Shown: in pieces, positions 11,784-23,297 of the stretch
Numbering within the stretch: position 1 is the stretch's first letter
Layout of the letters: the number at the start of each line of letters is the position of its first letter
Assembly (NCBI GenBank): GCA_023897205.1
Contig: JAHWDD010000005.1
Coordinates: 5,022,001 to 5,086,000 of the forward strand
Source of the DNA: Exophiala sp. HKRS030
Lineage: Eukaryota; Ascomycota; Eurotiomycetes; Chaetothyriales; Herpotrichiellaceae
Length of the DNA: 64,000 bases
Direction: 5' to 3'
Position numbers and translations under genes: made by a program
The notes under the pieces: generated by a model
The model's input: only the letters and a program-made list of their open reading frames with translations
Databases searched by the model: none
Told to the model about the DNA's origin: nothing

Positions 11784-11802
11784 AACAGACTTCGTGCAAT
11801 AT

Positions 11803-12706
11803 TCAGTAGCTCTGGACTCCATCACTCTCCCTGGGTCCATCGGATAGAGACGTATCAGGACGCCACCCCTTTGGTCTCTCTTTTCCTCGAACAATCATAC
11901 TGTAGACACCACTCTCCACTTTATCGACGGAATTCTTGGTCACCGCCAGCTTTTTGTAGAACTCTTTGGACAATGCGTAACTGCCGCTAGCGTCTATCAT
12001 CTCCAAGGCATTTCGTAGATTCTGCATGTCGGTCAAGATGGATGATTTGGATGAAGTTTGGTCTGTCTGTCCCGGTAGTTTGCCATTTGTGGCCATATAA
12101 GTAATTGCGAACCGCATCAGTTCTCCTGTCATGTCGAAGATACCCAGCACATAGTCTTCGTAGGTTAAGCAAATACCCTCCGGGAATTTACTCTGAGCAT
12201 CGTCGTGCGTTAAGAGGCGTTGCGTTTCGAGATATGCGTGAAACAGGACTGCCTCCATGTACTCTTGAATACCACCTGTGATGTTATTTCGGTAGCGATG
12301 TGCATTAATGCCTTGCAAGTCCGGAACTATGCTTTGAAACAGACTGCTAATCGTTGAGTACATGGGTTTATTTGATGAGCGATTGAGGCATGTAGCGGTT
12401 GACCAAGCTCCCGAACCCTGGCGACAATTAGATTTGATCCTTGGTCCTGTTGCAGAGCCTTTACCTCTGAAGTGTGAAGATACTGGCTCATGTTAGTACC
12501 TCTTGACACTTGAAATCACACTGGACCACTTGCATCTTCTTGCTCTGGGCAGTGATATCTCTCGACGCCTTGATGATTCTTTCTCTCCGGTCATGATGTT
12601 CGTCAAGTTCTGTTCTATATGATTCAAAGATGGATATAAAAGAAGAAGGCTGTTCTGCGGATGGTGAGATTTCCATACCGTCATGTGATCTTTTGACGCC
12701 TGCCAT
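11803..12706 (-). CDS. translin-associated factor X (TRAX/TSNAX family), one frameshift
   Basis: Member of the translin/TRAX family; TRAX is the catalytic subunit of the C3PO endoribonuclease. Exon 1 (12500-12706) encodes MAGVKRSHDG through RDITAQSKKM. A 53-nt intron with a CTAAC element follows, then exon 2 (11803-12446). Family hallmarks: RVRELGQPL, STISSLFQSIVPDLQGINA, HRYRNNITGGIQEYMEA and LTYEDYVLGIFDMTGELMRF. The last contains the acidic E/D residues that coordinate metal in TRAX. The frame breaks at the GGG (plus strand) 12364-12366; one restored base aligns the two halves without a gap and gives 283 aa, the usual size. The exact donor of the intron is uncertain because a second GT lies upstream in the same frame. 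It is divergent from PIG-M, with 416 nt between. Confidence 0.85.
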
Positions 12707-13122
12707 GAAGACTTGGAAGGTGTGAACACAAGAACATGGAAGAGAAGGAGTAACCAAAATACTCCATGTCCCTCACGGTCGCTACAGCCTTGTGGCACCT
12801 CAAAGTCAGTTGTCGATTTTAGCTGCTCAACTTAGTACTTCGCTGATTAGTGCGTGATGCCACTTTCACTACTGCCAATGAGGTCAGTTAGCAATTAGAC
12901 GGGCCCGGTGCCCATGGAGCCTGCACTACTGACATCCGCAGTCTAACTTCTTCCAGGGGTTCTGGGAAGGCAGATACTCCAACTCACAACCCGACGTTTC
13001 TCAATGTGCAATCTTCATGCAAGCCAACACTGCTCCCCTTATACATGACACCACGTCCAGAAGGTCACGCCAAATCCTCAGGTGAACAATAGCCCTCCTC
13101 GAGACATGCCTGAGAGACCACA
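12707..13122. promoter_or_regulatory. divergent promoter region, TRAX / PIG-M
   Basis: 416 nt between two divergent start codons. No coding sequence. I recognise no specific regulator site. Confidence 0.4.
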
Positions 13123-14546
13123 ATGTCACTCCTCCTCTCCCTCTTATCGTCTCCCACTGCCGTCTTCGCGTCAGCGTTCTTACTCCGCATCGCTCTCCTG
13201 ATATATGGCATCTATCAAGATTCGGTCTCTGCGCTCAAATATACCGACATAGATTACTACGTCTTTACAGATGCTGCTCGAGCCGTGTCGAGAGGTCTAT
13301 CCCCTACTACCGAGACACATATCGCTATACTCCCTTGCTGGCCTGGATCCTCCTCCCAACCACATGGGGCGGATTGTGGTTTCATTTCGGCAAAGCTCTC
13401 TTCGCCTTCTCAGATCTTATTGCAGGATGGTTGCTTTTGTTCCTCTTGAAGAGAAGAGGTCTGAGTGAGAGAACAGCTCTGAAGTATGCCAGTGTATGGC
13501 TGCTTAATCCCATGGTTGCCAATATCAGTACTCGAGGCAGCAGTGAAGGACTCCTCTGTGTTCTTGTCCTTGCACTGCTTGTCGCTTTCGAAGCTCGTCG
13601 AATCGTTGTGTCGGGTGTTCTTCTTGGTCTTTGTGTTCACTTCAAAATCTATCCATTCATCTATGGTGCGAGCATGATCTGGGCACTGGGGAGCAATCCA
13701 ATCCCTACATCTGCGGCGTCGACCATCTTCTCAAGAATTTCCCAGTTCCTCAACAAACAACGCACCCTCTTACTGGTAACATCCATTGCCACTTTCACCA
13801 TCCTGAATTCAGTCATGTATTTTTTCTATGGCCGTTCATTCCTTCAACACACCTTCTTCCACCATTTAACTCGAATCGATCATCGACACAATTTCTCACC
13901 TTACAATACCTTGCTCTACCTTTCTTCGGCCGCTCCATCACTACGAGCCACTACAACTTCATTACCTTCCCGTCCCATCTCCTTTGAATCTCTAGCCTTC
14001 ATCCCACAACTACTACTTTCAACCGCCCTCCTTCCGATCAGCCTAGCCAAACATGATCTTCCTGCAACCATGCTAGCTCAAACCCTGGCCTTTGTGACCT
14101 TCAATAAAGTCTGCACCTCTCAGTATTTCCTCTGGTATCTGATCTTCCTCCCTCTATTCCTTCCCAAGTCGTCACTCATCACTCGACCCAAGCTAGGTGT
14201 TACAGCCCTAGCGCTTTGGGTCCTGGGTCAAGCAGCATGGCTACAGCAGGGATATCAGCTCGAATTCCTTGGTCGCAGCACATTTGTTCCCGGCCTATTT
14301 GCTGCAGGATTGGGCTTCTTTCTGGTGAACTGTTGGATCCTAGGTTTGGTCATATCTGATGTCTTGACTGAGGACCGGCAGCCAGACATAGCGGTCGGTA
14401 CCAATAAACCTAGCAGGGTGAGTCCGACCCTTATTCAGCAGGAGTCAAAGACGGAGACACCTCCACGAACGCATGGCAGTGTGAACACGACCAATATAAA
14501 CTCTGTACATCTCGGTCCTCGAAATCGAGTATTGAAAAGCAATTAG
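13123..14546 (+). CDS. GPI14: GPI mannosyltransferase 1 (PIG-M / GPI14), one frameshift
   Basis: Adds the first alpha-1,4-mannose, from dolichol-phosphate-mannose, to the GPI-anchor precursor in the ER lumen. Intronless; 474 aa after restoring one base. The N-terminus has a membrane segment followed by the lumenal DxD-type motif YTDIDYYVFTDAA (Asp42, Asp44), diagnostic for PIG-M. Many hydrophobic segments follow, as expected for this GT-C enzyme, with conserved LLNPMVANISTRGSSEG and GVLLGLCVHFKIYPFIYG. The frame slips at the C run 13301-13304; an added C gives SPYYRDTYRYTPLLAW, the family sequence. A variable hydrophilic tail (about 410-474) ends the protein. Loss of this function is lethal in yeast, so the break is probably a sequencing error. 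Confidence 0.9.
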
Positions 14547-15333
14547 ATCTAATCCATTATGTGGCCAGGGCAAATTTGATAGACAGTTTCAGTGTCAAAA
14601 GAGGAACTGCCACGACAAAATGCATCTTTCGCATCTCCACTAATACTACCATTGCCTCTGAGATCGTACATGTACCCACGGATCGTTGCAGCTTGGCCAA
14701 TCTTCGTAGAGCTAGGCCCTTAAAAGCCTCATCCCGTCCAGAGTTCTGTATCATACTCTTCCGCACGATTTCGTATACTTATTAACAGCAATGACTTTTG
14801 ATCCATCCATACTCGGAAACCCTCATATATTCTCAGACCACTGTCGACGCGACGCCGCCACACCCAAATCTCCAATCGAATCAGAGAAACACAAATGAAG
14901 GACGCACCAACTTTTTGCCTCAGCCACAGCCTCTGTGCACCCCCTTGTATGCCTCTGCGAAGACAACAAGAGTGCGGAGATGGAGCACGTGGATCTCTGC
15001 TCGGCTTCCGCATCCCTCGTTCCCTTTGTTTTTGCGTTTCGCTTCCGCTGTCCCCACGTGAAGCGTTCTGCTTGTGTCAATAGAAGATGTGTGTTTCACG
15101 CATAGATATAGGAAGGGGGAGAGTAGAAAAGCTGGGTAAAAGAGTTCGACGTAACGTAACGCAACGCAACGTAACATGACATGACACAACACAACATAAC
15201 ATAAAAGCAATGCAATGCAATGCAATGTAACGCAACGCAACACTCGCTCAATCGCTAGATAGATACCTAAGTTAATGCTATGCGACCGAGCGCCTGGACA
15301 CTGGTCCGTGAAATCGTGAAGGACTCCTGACCC
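14547..15333. other. convergent intergenic region with a pentamer repeat
   Basis: 787 nt between the 3' ends of PIG-M and the F-box-like gene. The only distinctive element is the pentanucleotide tract at 15150-15242. No gene is supported. Confidence 0.4.
15150..15242. repeat. imperfect pentanucleotide tandem repeat
   Basis: About 90 nt of degenerate 5-bp units grading through GTAAC, GCAAC, ATGAC, ACAAC, ATAAC, then ATGCA and GCAAC again. The period is constant while the unit sequence drifts, which suggests an old, repeatedly expanded microsatellite. Confidence 0.85.
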
Positions 15334-17607
15334 TTAGATGCGCCAACCCTGCTTGCAATATGATTGAGAGGCCCAGATACGCCGAACTTCCAACAAAATG
15401 TCAAACTGACCATTCAGATTCCTGCGCCTTGGTAAATACACTGCCATGCCATGGGTACGTTCAACTCCCTCTTGCGTCTGCGACCACGCGATAGGAGCTG
15501 GTTTTGATACTGCGGGGTTTCCACTTGGGATAGAGACTGCATGATCCGTGGCCGCCGCCGATGCCTGGGCTGATGCTGTTACTTGACGAGACCGAGCCCG
15601 TACCGTCTGTCCTTGATTCTGTTCTCCTCCCTCAGCACCAACTCCAGTACTCCTTGGACTTGAGCTCGTGTTTCTGGCGTGTCCTTTTTGCCATCCAGAA
15701 TATTCAATGCCGTCGCCAAGCTCTTCGTATTGCACATGAGGCCGGACAATGGACAGGCGCTCGACGATCTCCTCGTTCCAAATACCATACACTACACCTT
15801 TCTCCATCAACCAATATGGATTCAGTAACGTACACGGACTGTCCAGATCAATAAACCGGATGCGGACATACTCAAGTCTGGGGAAGTATGGCAAGGCTTC
15901 CACGGTTTCGAGAACAAGTCTTTCGAACGCCCGTATAAACACAAGATTTGTGATGCCCGCACCATCTGCGATGACTCCGCCGAGTTCGTGAACGACCGTC
16001 TCTCCTGTCTCCGCATCGTAGTCGACAACTCGTTGACGACAACAAGATTTGACGACAATTTCGAGTGCTTTTAGGCGCGGTTCTTCTTTTGAGCTACGTA
16101 ATGCTGACAGTGCTGATGACCAGAGACATTCACAGATTTTACCCGTAAAAGATAGCGATTCAAGTTGTGGGAGGACACGACCAAGACGATCGCAGAGATG
16201 GGGTTGGCCGGGTGTAAAACTAGATCCTAGGGTTGTAGGGTCTTTTGAATACATTCCGTCTAGAGAGATATTGACGTGGCGGAAACGTGAAGGAAGATCA
16301 TACAGGATATCATTGATTGTCGCATCGGCTTCGAGACGAGGTTTGGCGTATCCGCAGTGCCATTCTTCGACGTTGGGTAGCGCAGACTCGATTGTCTGCC
16401 AGTGCTTGTGGTCTCGCATGATGTTCCAAACTCCACGCATTGCGAATGTGCGGATGTTGGGGAGCTTTTCCAACAATTGATTCGGGTCGGGGAATAGCGT
16501 CTTAGGAAAATGTCGGATCATGTTGGATTTTTTGCAGTGACCACCTTCGAGTGTGAAAACTCTGGCGTGAGAGAAGAAGCAAGCGATATGAGAAAAGATC
16601 TCTGAAAGAGTGGCGCTATATGCGGAGAGTTTAAATGATAATCCCAGAAGGTCGTTGGCTGGGATGAGAGATTCATTGGCTTGATGTGCGAGATATAGAT
16701 TCATACTTCGATCGTTGGCTGCAGGACTGAAGGGACCTAAGGTACGAGGGTCGAAGACAGCTTTGTCGCCCCAGACCGGAACCCAAAATTCAATATGTCG
16801 GATGTAGTTGGTAAGATGCATGTGGTTGATAAAATAGGCCTCGGATTCGGCGAGACCAGCGCGTGTTCCTTTGATCTTAATATGTCTGTATATTCGTTCT
16901 TGAACCAGTTCACGCCAGGAGTGTGAGACCAAGGCGAGATCTGAGACGGCCTTCCGGCGAGGATGTCGCATAAGTGATGAAACACTTTTCCCTCGTAATG
17001 ATGTGGCTCCGGCGTATATCGAATGCATGTCCCCGAAGATGTGATCTAAAATCCTTCCCTGGACCTCAAGTGGTAAATCATCCAACGACAATCGGGCCCG
17101 TGTAAACCTCGAGTCTGTCTCTTGTTGTTGCCCATGGGCTCCAGAGGCCGTCCACTTGTGTTGGCCAACATTCTGAATATTCAATTGATCCATCTCCTGA
17201 GACGGTGAATCGGTAGCCCTTATCGTCAAGACACCCACAGACTGACCAGCGTCATGCTCATGCTGCTGTTCCGACAGATCCTTGATAGAAGTTGTTGAGG
17301 GGGCTCGCCGTCGAGTTGCTGTCAAGGGGAAGCGGGTATCTGATCTCGAGTATTTGGACATGGAAGAAAAATGTTGTTCATAAAGATCCTGAGATTCCCG
17401 CGACTCATCATCTAAAACCATCTGTTGGACCAACATCTTGACACATGAGGTAGAGGGGGCTGGAGAGGGGGAGCATGCGCTGGAATTTCTTTCGGATGAC
17501 GAATCAGGCTTCGAACCACGACAGCGAGGGTTTGCTAAAAGGTGATAGTGTACTGTGTATTGCGGATCCGAAAGTCTCACTGATTCATAAAGGAGGATCG
17601 TATGCAA
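15334..17607 (-). CDS. F-box-like domain protein of unknown target
   Basis: Open frame of 757 aa without introns; the start may be internal, with ATGs at 17436 and near 17361 as alternatives. The first 170 residues are Ser/Thr/Pro-rich and low in complexity. An F-box-like segment follows, LSLDDLPLEVQGRILDHIF, and then VSDLALVSHSWRELVQERIY, the usual fungal F-box layout. The remainder resembles leucine-rich or alpha-beta repeat substrate regions, with LLEKLPNIRTFAMRGVWNI and LPQLESLSFTG. Inferred role: substrate adaptor for an SCF ubiquitin ligase via Skp1; the substrate cannot be guessed. Codon use and continuity suggest a real, intact gene. Confidence 0.75.
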   Translation of the reverse strand: MHTILLYESVRLSDPQYTVHYHLLANPRCRGSKPDSSSERNSSACSPSPAPSTSCVKMLVQQMVLDDESRESQDLYEQHFSSMSKYSRSDTRFPLTATRRRAPSTTSIKDLSEQQHEHDAGQSVGVLTIRATDSPSQEMDQLNIQNVGQHKWTASGAHGQQQETDSRFTRARLSLDDLPLEVQGRILDHIFGDMHSIYAGATSLRGKSVSSLMRHPRRKAVSDLALVSHSWRELVQERIYRHIKIKGTRAGLAESEAYFINHMHLTNYIRHIEFWVPVWGDKAVFDPRTLGPFSPAANDRSMNLYLAHQANESLIPANDLLGLSFKLSAYSATLSEIFSHIACFFSHARVFTLEGGHCKKSNMIRHFPKTLFPDPNQLLEKLPNIRTFAMRGVWNIMRDHKHWQTIESALPNVEEWHCGYAKPRLEADATINDILYDLPSRFRHVNISLDGMYSKDPTTLGSSFTPGQPHLCDRLGRVLPQLESLSFTGKICECLWSSALSALRSSKEEPRLKALEIVVKSCCRQRVVDYDAETGETVVHELGGVIADGAGITNLVFIRAFERLVLETVEALPYFPRLEYVRIRFIDLDSPCTLLNPYWLMEKGVVYGIWNEEIVERLSIVRPHVQYEELGDGIEYSGWQKGHARNTSSSPRSTGVGAEGGEQNQGQTVRARSRQVTASAQASAAATDHAVSIPSGNPAVSKPAPIAWSQTQEGVERTHGMAVYLPRRRNLNGQFDILLEVRRIWASQSYCKQGWRI

Positions 17608-19603
17608 GGTCTGAAGATTCCACTGCAGCGAATACCAATAATGCTCAGAATGAAATGATTGTTATCTGTCTTGTGCTGACCTTCAGGCGATAATTTGAAC
17701 GGGAGCGGCTAGAGATTGCGGAGGGGAGTTTGGACGCTGCCACTAGACAAGCTCATGATTCCACAGCTGCACATTGGGTAGAGGCATTACTCGAGATAAG
17801 CGAAGGAGTTTGACCTGATGACTGGTTGTTGAAGGTTGAAATGGCCACAAAACTGCCCTAGGCAATCGTCAAAATAACAGTTTGGCTGACTGGCGAGTGT
17901 TGTGACATTTTCAAGGTTACAAGCACAGCCTTCCGGCCTTTTTCCCATCACCTCCTCTCCTCCTATCCTCCACCTCCACCCCCGCCCACCACGCAACGCC
18001 TAGCCTCTGTCAGTAACTTATTAAGGGCTCCAGGCTTTCCAATGGTCTCTGGATCATCGACTCCTGGCGATTTTTCCACCAATCAGGAAGTTACGAATGC
18101 TGCGATTTCCCGTCCTCGGTTGTTGTCAAGCTCTCAGGCACCGGACAATCTTCGTGGTAAGAAGGCGGTCCTTGTATAACCTCAATTTCCTAATTACCAT
18201 CGATTTAATCTGGTATAGTTCTACAAGACTCGAGTATCATCTCGACACGACGACTCCGATGAAGAACCTGGAGATGAACATGTTGTGGTCCTTGAATGAC
18301 ATTAGCTCTGACTGTCAAGTCTCAGGCCTCGATCCTGTCGCTTCTTCGACCCGCTAATTGACATTATGCTCATGGTCCAGTTGTCTAAGGACCATGGACT
18401 CACTCGTGCTCATGCTATCGAATGTGGTCTAAATCATTGCCGTTTTTTTCTGGCCCTTGCTCCAGGGTCCACATGGTAACACCATCGATCGCCGACTGTC
18501 GTTTCAGCAACCCAGCAAACTAACTGTCGCAATGTCCCTGTCAGGGGTCAAGGAGTCCCATCAACCCCGTTCAGTGATATCGACAGCTGCTTTTCAATCT
18601 CGCCCATATTCTTCAAAATTCGAAAACCTTGTGTGCAGAAATCAGGGTCTTCACCTCCAAGCCCAATAAGGATTGTTCTGCTTCTCTGAATATAGGTTGA
18701 TATATAAGGGAATCGCCGTTCCCACGATGACCTACAACATGAGTATGAGCCCGGCAGGTGGAAAGCATCTACTTTGTCGACAAGGCACAATTCCATAGAC
18801 AGCCCCTCCCAGAAGCCAAAAGGTTTTGCGATTCAGGAAGGACTCGCAGAGCTACTCCATGCAAAGAGGATTGGCCAAATGTGCGAGTGACAATGAGCCC
18901 AAACTAATACACGTCATTGAGATGGATTGAGGTTTCTCGGTCTAGCTACGTCTTGTTACTCTTCGTTCACCGAAGGTCTGAAACTGAGAAAGAGGCTACA
19001 CAACATCACAGGCGGTGAGGTCTCGTGTTCGAGTTTCATTATCAGTCAGTTTGCCATCGACATACGAGTCTTCGCAGGGGCCGCGTTGCTGTCGCTCTCT
19101 ACGAAAACAGCTGTATGGTGGCACATCCGAAACACGTCTGCATTTTGAAGCCCTTCTCGCCCGGTTGGATCGTATTCTCACAAAACACCTTTAAGCTTTG
19201 ATCAGTTTGCAAGCGGAACGTGCAATGAGTTTTTGACTTTCTATCGCCTGGAAATGACAAAGAACCTGGCCCAGGTCTTCATCTATTATCATAAACCACA
19301 TCCTAAGCTTTCATCTTGTTCATGTCCCCAGCCTGCTTAGCTTTGGGCAACAATCTCTGCAGTAACCGTCATCATGTTCAGGCCGCACCGGGCTGGTTCA
19401 GGGCTCACTACCCCTGAGAGAAGCAAGTGATGAGATCCAGTCAATGATCACCCTTTGAACAGGTTGAAATGGCACTGGAGAAAGTCTCCCTTGTCATGGC
19501 TTGTGTAAAGGTCGGGTGTAAGGTTGGACTGCATTGTGCCGTCGTCGAAGTTGATCTCTGACCGACCGCGGTCGCTGTGACATCGAACTGAGCAGGATCC
19601 TGG
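17608..19603. other. gene-poor intergenic region
   Basis: About 2 kb with only short open frames (under 90 codons) on both strands, none resembling a known family. It contains several repeats of the TGGTCC/GGACCA type around 18350-18480. The part at 19441-19629 may be an extra exon of the gene described next. Confidence 0.4.
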
Positions 19604-19984
19604 TCACAAGATGTTAGTTGAGGAGTCATCTAAGACAGCGATAGTGAGTGGTGAAATGCTTGCCTTGAGTGCATTCCCTATTGGAATTGCCACGACTTCG
19701 CTGCATCCATGGCAGTCGAAGAGCCGTGCCGTGTATATGGTGACTGGATAATATGTACTTGTCGAGCCTCGAGAGGCATTCCGCACTGTATAGACGGTCC
19801 AGGTGCACGCGGTGGCCCTAACGGACGTAATAGGTAGTATGGTTATAGCCCTCGTTCGGTGTCAGAAGGTTGGTCATGGGTCCGTCTGGAGGAGCTTGTA
19901 CCTTGTAGGCGGATTGAAATCAAGTTGAGCTATAGTCATATACCCTTGTAGCAATAAGAGTATGCTCAACCTCATCACGACCAT
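19604..19984 (-). CDS. small secreted cysteine-containing protein, two exons
   Basis: Exon 1 (19902-19984) encodes a clear signal peptide, MRLSILLLLQGYMTIAQ after a short MVV lead. An 84-nt GT-AG intron leads into exon 2 (19604-19817), in phase. The mature part starts near residue 20 and reads ACTWTVYTVRNAS, then TYYPVTIYT and LFDCHGCSEVV. It has three cysteines (32, 63, 66), an N-glycosylation sequon at Asn41, and is rich in Thr, Tyr and Val, like fungal cell-surface or effector-sized proteins. The simplest model ends at 98 aa. A GC-AG intron would join the frame to 19441-19629 (QFDVTATAVGQRST, two more cysteines), but at 34 nt it is too short to trust. I do not recognise a named family; function unknown. 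Confidence 0.5.
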
Positions 19985-20481
19985 TGTACTCAAACAACGA
20001 GGATGAGTGATCACGGCGACCAGATGAAGGATGACCGAAATGGGAACGAGAATGTGGGTGATATGATCAAGTAAAAAAGATGAATGAGATTTTTCCATGA
20101 GATTTTTTGTTCTGCTCCCCTTCTTTTGCAAAATATTAGTGTCACAATCGACTCAAATTCACCGTCCTGAGTCTTCACTAACAAGGCTACGATTGTGCAT
20201 TTGATCCTTCCGACTTTTCCTCAGCTTGTGATTTCATACGGCCGGCCACACCGACCGCCTTCGGGAATTGAATTTTTCTTGTCTCCTGCCGATAGCAACC
20301 TAGCCACGGTCCTACACCAACAGCTCTCGTCTCCCAACGTCGCCGCATCAATTTCCCCCTCTTTACTTCCATGATTCGCTTCATTCATCGATCTACATGG
20401 ACCACCCCATCGATTGTTGTTGCTTGTGAGTGCGGCATGATCTAATCATCATCACCAACCTAGAAAAATCAGCACTGATAT
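19985..20481. other. intergenic region between secreted-protein gene and rhodopsin
   Basis: 497 nt; promoter side of the secreted-protein gene and 3' side of the rhodopsin gene. Nothing else recognised. Confidence 0.35.
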
Positions 20482-21622
20482 TTATGCTTCATTATCATCA
20501 CCCACTCGGAGAGTGCCTTGGCTTCCGAAACCGTTGGACCAGAATCCCTCAAGGATGGAGAACTACTCCACGTCAGTCCGATTTTGCAGTGATTGGCCAC
20601 CATGTACTTACGTGCTGGACATGCTATCATGAGTGAATAGGAGCCAAAAGCCAAAGACCTGGAAAGAGTTAGATTGATGAGAGAGGTGCAACTGTTATTG
20701 ACCTACTGGTTTAGCGAGGATGTCAAGAACCGCATAAGCGATGATCTCAGCATCAACGGAAATGATGTGAGCACCTTCAGACAAAGCCCAGATACTGTGC
20801 AAAGTCAGTCAAACTAAGTCCATAGATCCTAGTTAAGGACTCACATCGGGTATATAGTCCAGAGGATCAAAGTGAATCCTGCAATTGAGGCATAGAAAGC
20901 CTTTGTCTTGCTGTCCTTGCTTGCAACAGCTGCACGGCCGTTGGAGGCAAGCTGGTAAACAACAACGAGATAGGCAAGGCACGCCCACGCGTACCAGCCC
21001 CATTTCTGACCCTCAGTGGTTCCGTAGGCGGCAAAAAGACCAGTCACAATCATGATGACATCTGCAACGATTGCCACGAGGATGTTGGCACCACTCAGAC
21101 CAGCTAGCAAAGCAAGGTCGAGCAGTAGCAGTGGGGTAGTAACGGTCCAGTCAACATATCTGGCCCAGTAGACCTCACGGCCGTATTCTTGGTGGGTGTC
21201 TGGGACCTTCTTGTGGGTTTCGGTTTCTGTGTAGTAATGATAATTCTTGCCATCACCGGTTGCCATTGCGAAGTAAGAGAGGAATGCAAAAGTAGTGATG
21301 AAGGCAGTCAAGATGTGGAAGAGACGTTTTTGCTGATGAGGTTAATGAGTGTGTGAGATCTTCCTGTGTCACCGAGACTTACCACCGGAACGCGGAAAGC
21401 CATGCCATAAAACGCGAGGGAAGAAAGAGCCATCAATACAACCACGACCCTTTGCTCGGTTAGTCATGTTGCGTGAGAACCAGCAGTATAGGCTCACCCA
21501 AGTGTCTTGTGGCCAGTCTCGCCAGCATGTACATAAATTATGGGGTTTGGCACCACGGTGGGAATTGGGGCGACCGAGCTGGTGGGAAGGGCCGATTTGA
21601 CCATTTCTGGGTTGATAATCAT
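20482..21622 (-). CDS. microbial-type rhodopsin (fungal opsin), predicted light-driven proton pump, one frameshift
   Basis: Six exons (21498-21622, 21383-21449, 20845-21332, 20707-20794, 20612-20658, 20482-20562) give 298 aa with seven membrane helices. Helix C reads WARYVDWTVTTPLLLLDLAL, nearly that of bacteriorhodopsin. Asp125 aligns with BR Asp85 (proton acceptor) and Asp136 with Asp96 (proton donor). Helix G has Glu232 and Glu242 at the BR Glu194 and Glu204 positions, Asp250 for Asp212, and the retinal Schiff-base lysine Lys254 (DILAKPVFG). A full pump set favours outward proton pumping at the plasma membrane over a purely sensory role. The last exon is one base short at CCC 20546-20548; restoring it gives RGFWSNGFGSQGTLRVGDDE, the usual fungal opsin tail. 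The sixth-exon acceptor could be one codon away. No carotenoid genes are seen beside it. Confidence 0.92.
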
Positions 21623-23297
21623 GATTACGGTGGTGAGGTATTTGTAGACTTTGCGAGAAGAAGACAGGAAAGGCTTGCAAACACTCAAGTCCAAGGCTGC
21701 ACACGAAGTAGCAGGTAGGGTCGACGATGGGAAAAGGTGAAGATAATGTAGAGTCTGGGAGAAGGCAGCAGTCATAAGAAGAAAGCCCTGGCCCAGAAAG
21801 AGGAGCTTCCAGGAAGAGCTTCAAACGCGGAGGGCAAGAACAATGATGACGATGACGAAGTTACCTCCTCGATCGATCTCCAACATCGAAGCGGCGCTGG
21901 GAAGGTGACAGGCCAAAGCTGGACCGCACAGGAGCTAGCTCCCCAGTTGTTCCCTGCTTTCGTTGCCGTGCTCCCATGGCTTTGACAATCAGAGTGGTCT
22001 AGAAGCATGATGACTGGCCCATTGCTTGACTGGAGAGGGACGTCGTGGGACATGATACTCCTACGACTCCTCACCTGTGTTGGGAATATGTGTGTGCTTT
22101 GTGTTTTTGCGGGGCAAGGCGCTGAATGGACCAGGGGAGGTCGTCTAACGTGCAGCTGACACGGATAAAACAGCAACCAATGAAAGAAGCCACCTGCGTG
22201 CACCAGCCACCGCTCGCCTTTGGTCGGCACACCGAAGCGGTTACTACCGCCACTATGACGCGACAGGCCACAGCAGATACATACTGTAAGTCTACGCGAG
22301 TGCGTGACCGTTCAGCCACTGACAGCGACCATGTTCACCACGCATTGCAGAGTACAATGTATTGGTGCAATATCTACGCGCCATTTCGACAGTGTCTTCA
22401 TCGGAGTAGCGACATATTCTACAGCTGCAATGTATGTCATCCAGCATTGCAGGATCAAGGTAATACCAAGTCAGATCAGCATTCGGGTAGTGAAAATGTA
22501 CGATGTACACTAGGAATTGCTAGGGCTGCAACTGGATGCTAACTTCCTTTAGCCTCCTTTCCCCTGTCAGCCATCGAGCTTAGTTGTCCGAGCTATGCAC
22601 AAAATGTCACTTCATGACGTCTCGTCCATTTGGTCAGGCATTTCATTACTTTCTCTCACTTGCCTGTTTGCCAGCTAGAAATGCAAGCATGTGAAACCTA
22701 TTCCAATAGCATCGAATTAATCATTAGTACTTCCTCCTGCAACGGTCATGGTTGAAAGATGTGGAATCCGCTCTTAGGGTCAGATAAATTCTTGTTGGAA
22801 CGGGTGAGCAGTAACAAATTTATAGCCCTGTTCAGTGTGCTTTGGCCCGGCTGCACTTGTGAGTTGGTTCTGTACCCCGCAGCACGACGCATTAGCCTGG
22901 AATCCAGATCTGACAAGTGAGGCTGTACGAAGACGTCCCGTGGCCATCTGTCCCATCCCGGGTACAGCGTGAATTGCGGCCTACATTAACGATTATCTAT
23001 TCCTCTTAGTCAAACGGCCAGAAACGGTGCGGACTGCAAGATAACCGAGAATTGCCAATTCACCGAGCCTCACTAGCATTGTCACGATGATGCTTGGCGG
23101 GACGAGTACGAACAAGGCCTTGCGAAGTACACGACGATATGATAGTGATAGAAAATTGATATGATGATCTCAAACTTATGGTAAACGTCACTAATTCTCG
23201 TTTCAGAGCGGCGCCATGTGACTTTGGATGCTTTTGCACGTTTTAAAAAGGGCTTTGACTCTATTTACAATGACCAGAATACATCCAGACCAAAAAC
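21623..23297. other. intergenic region upstream of the rhodopsin
   Basis: 1,675 nt between the rhodopsin 5' end and the 2-methylcitrate synthase 3' end. Open frames up to about 150 codons exist on the minus strand but lack family resemblance and overlap the likely rhodopsin promoter and leader. Confidence 0.4.

Noticed and set aside
18990..19030. tRNA-like TTCGAGT loop
   Set aside because: Flanking bases do not form a T-arm stem and no A-box or cloverleaf can be drawn.
21772..22230. 152-codon minus-strand frame upstream of the rhodopsin
   Set aside because: No recognisable motif and it overlaps the likely rhodopsin leader and promoter.
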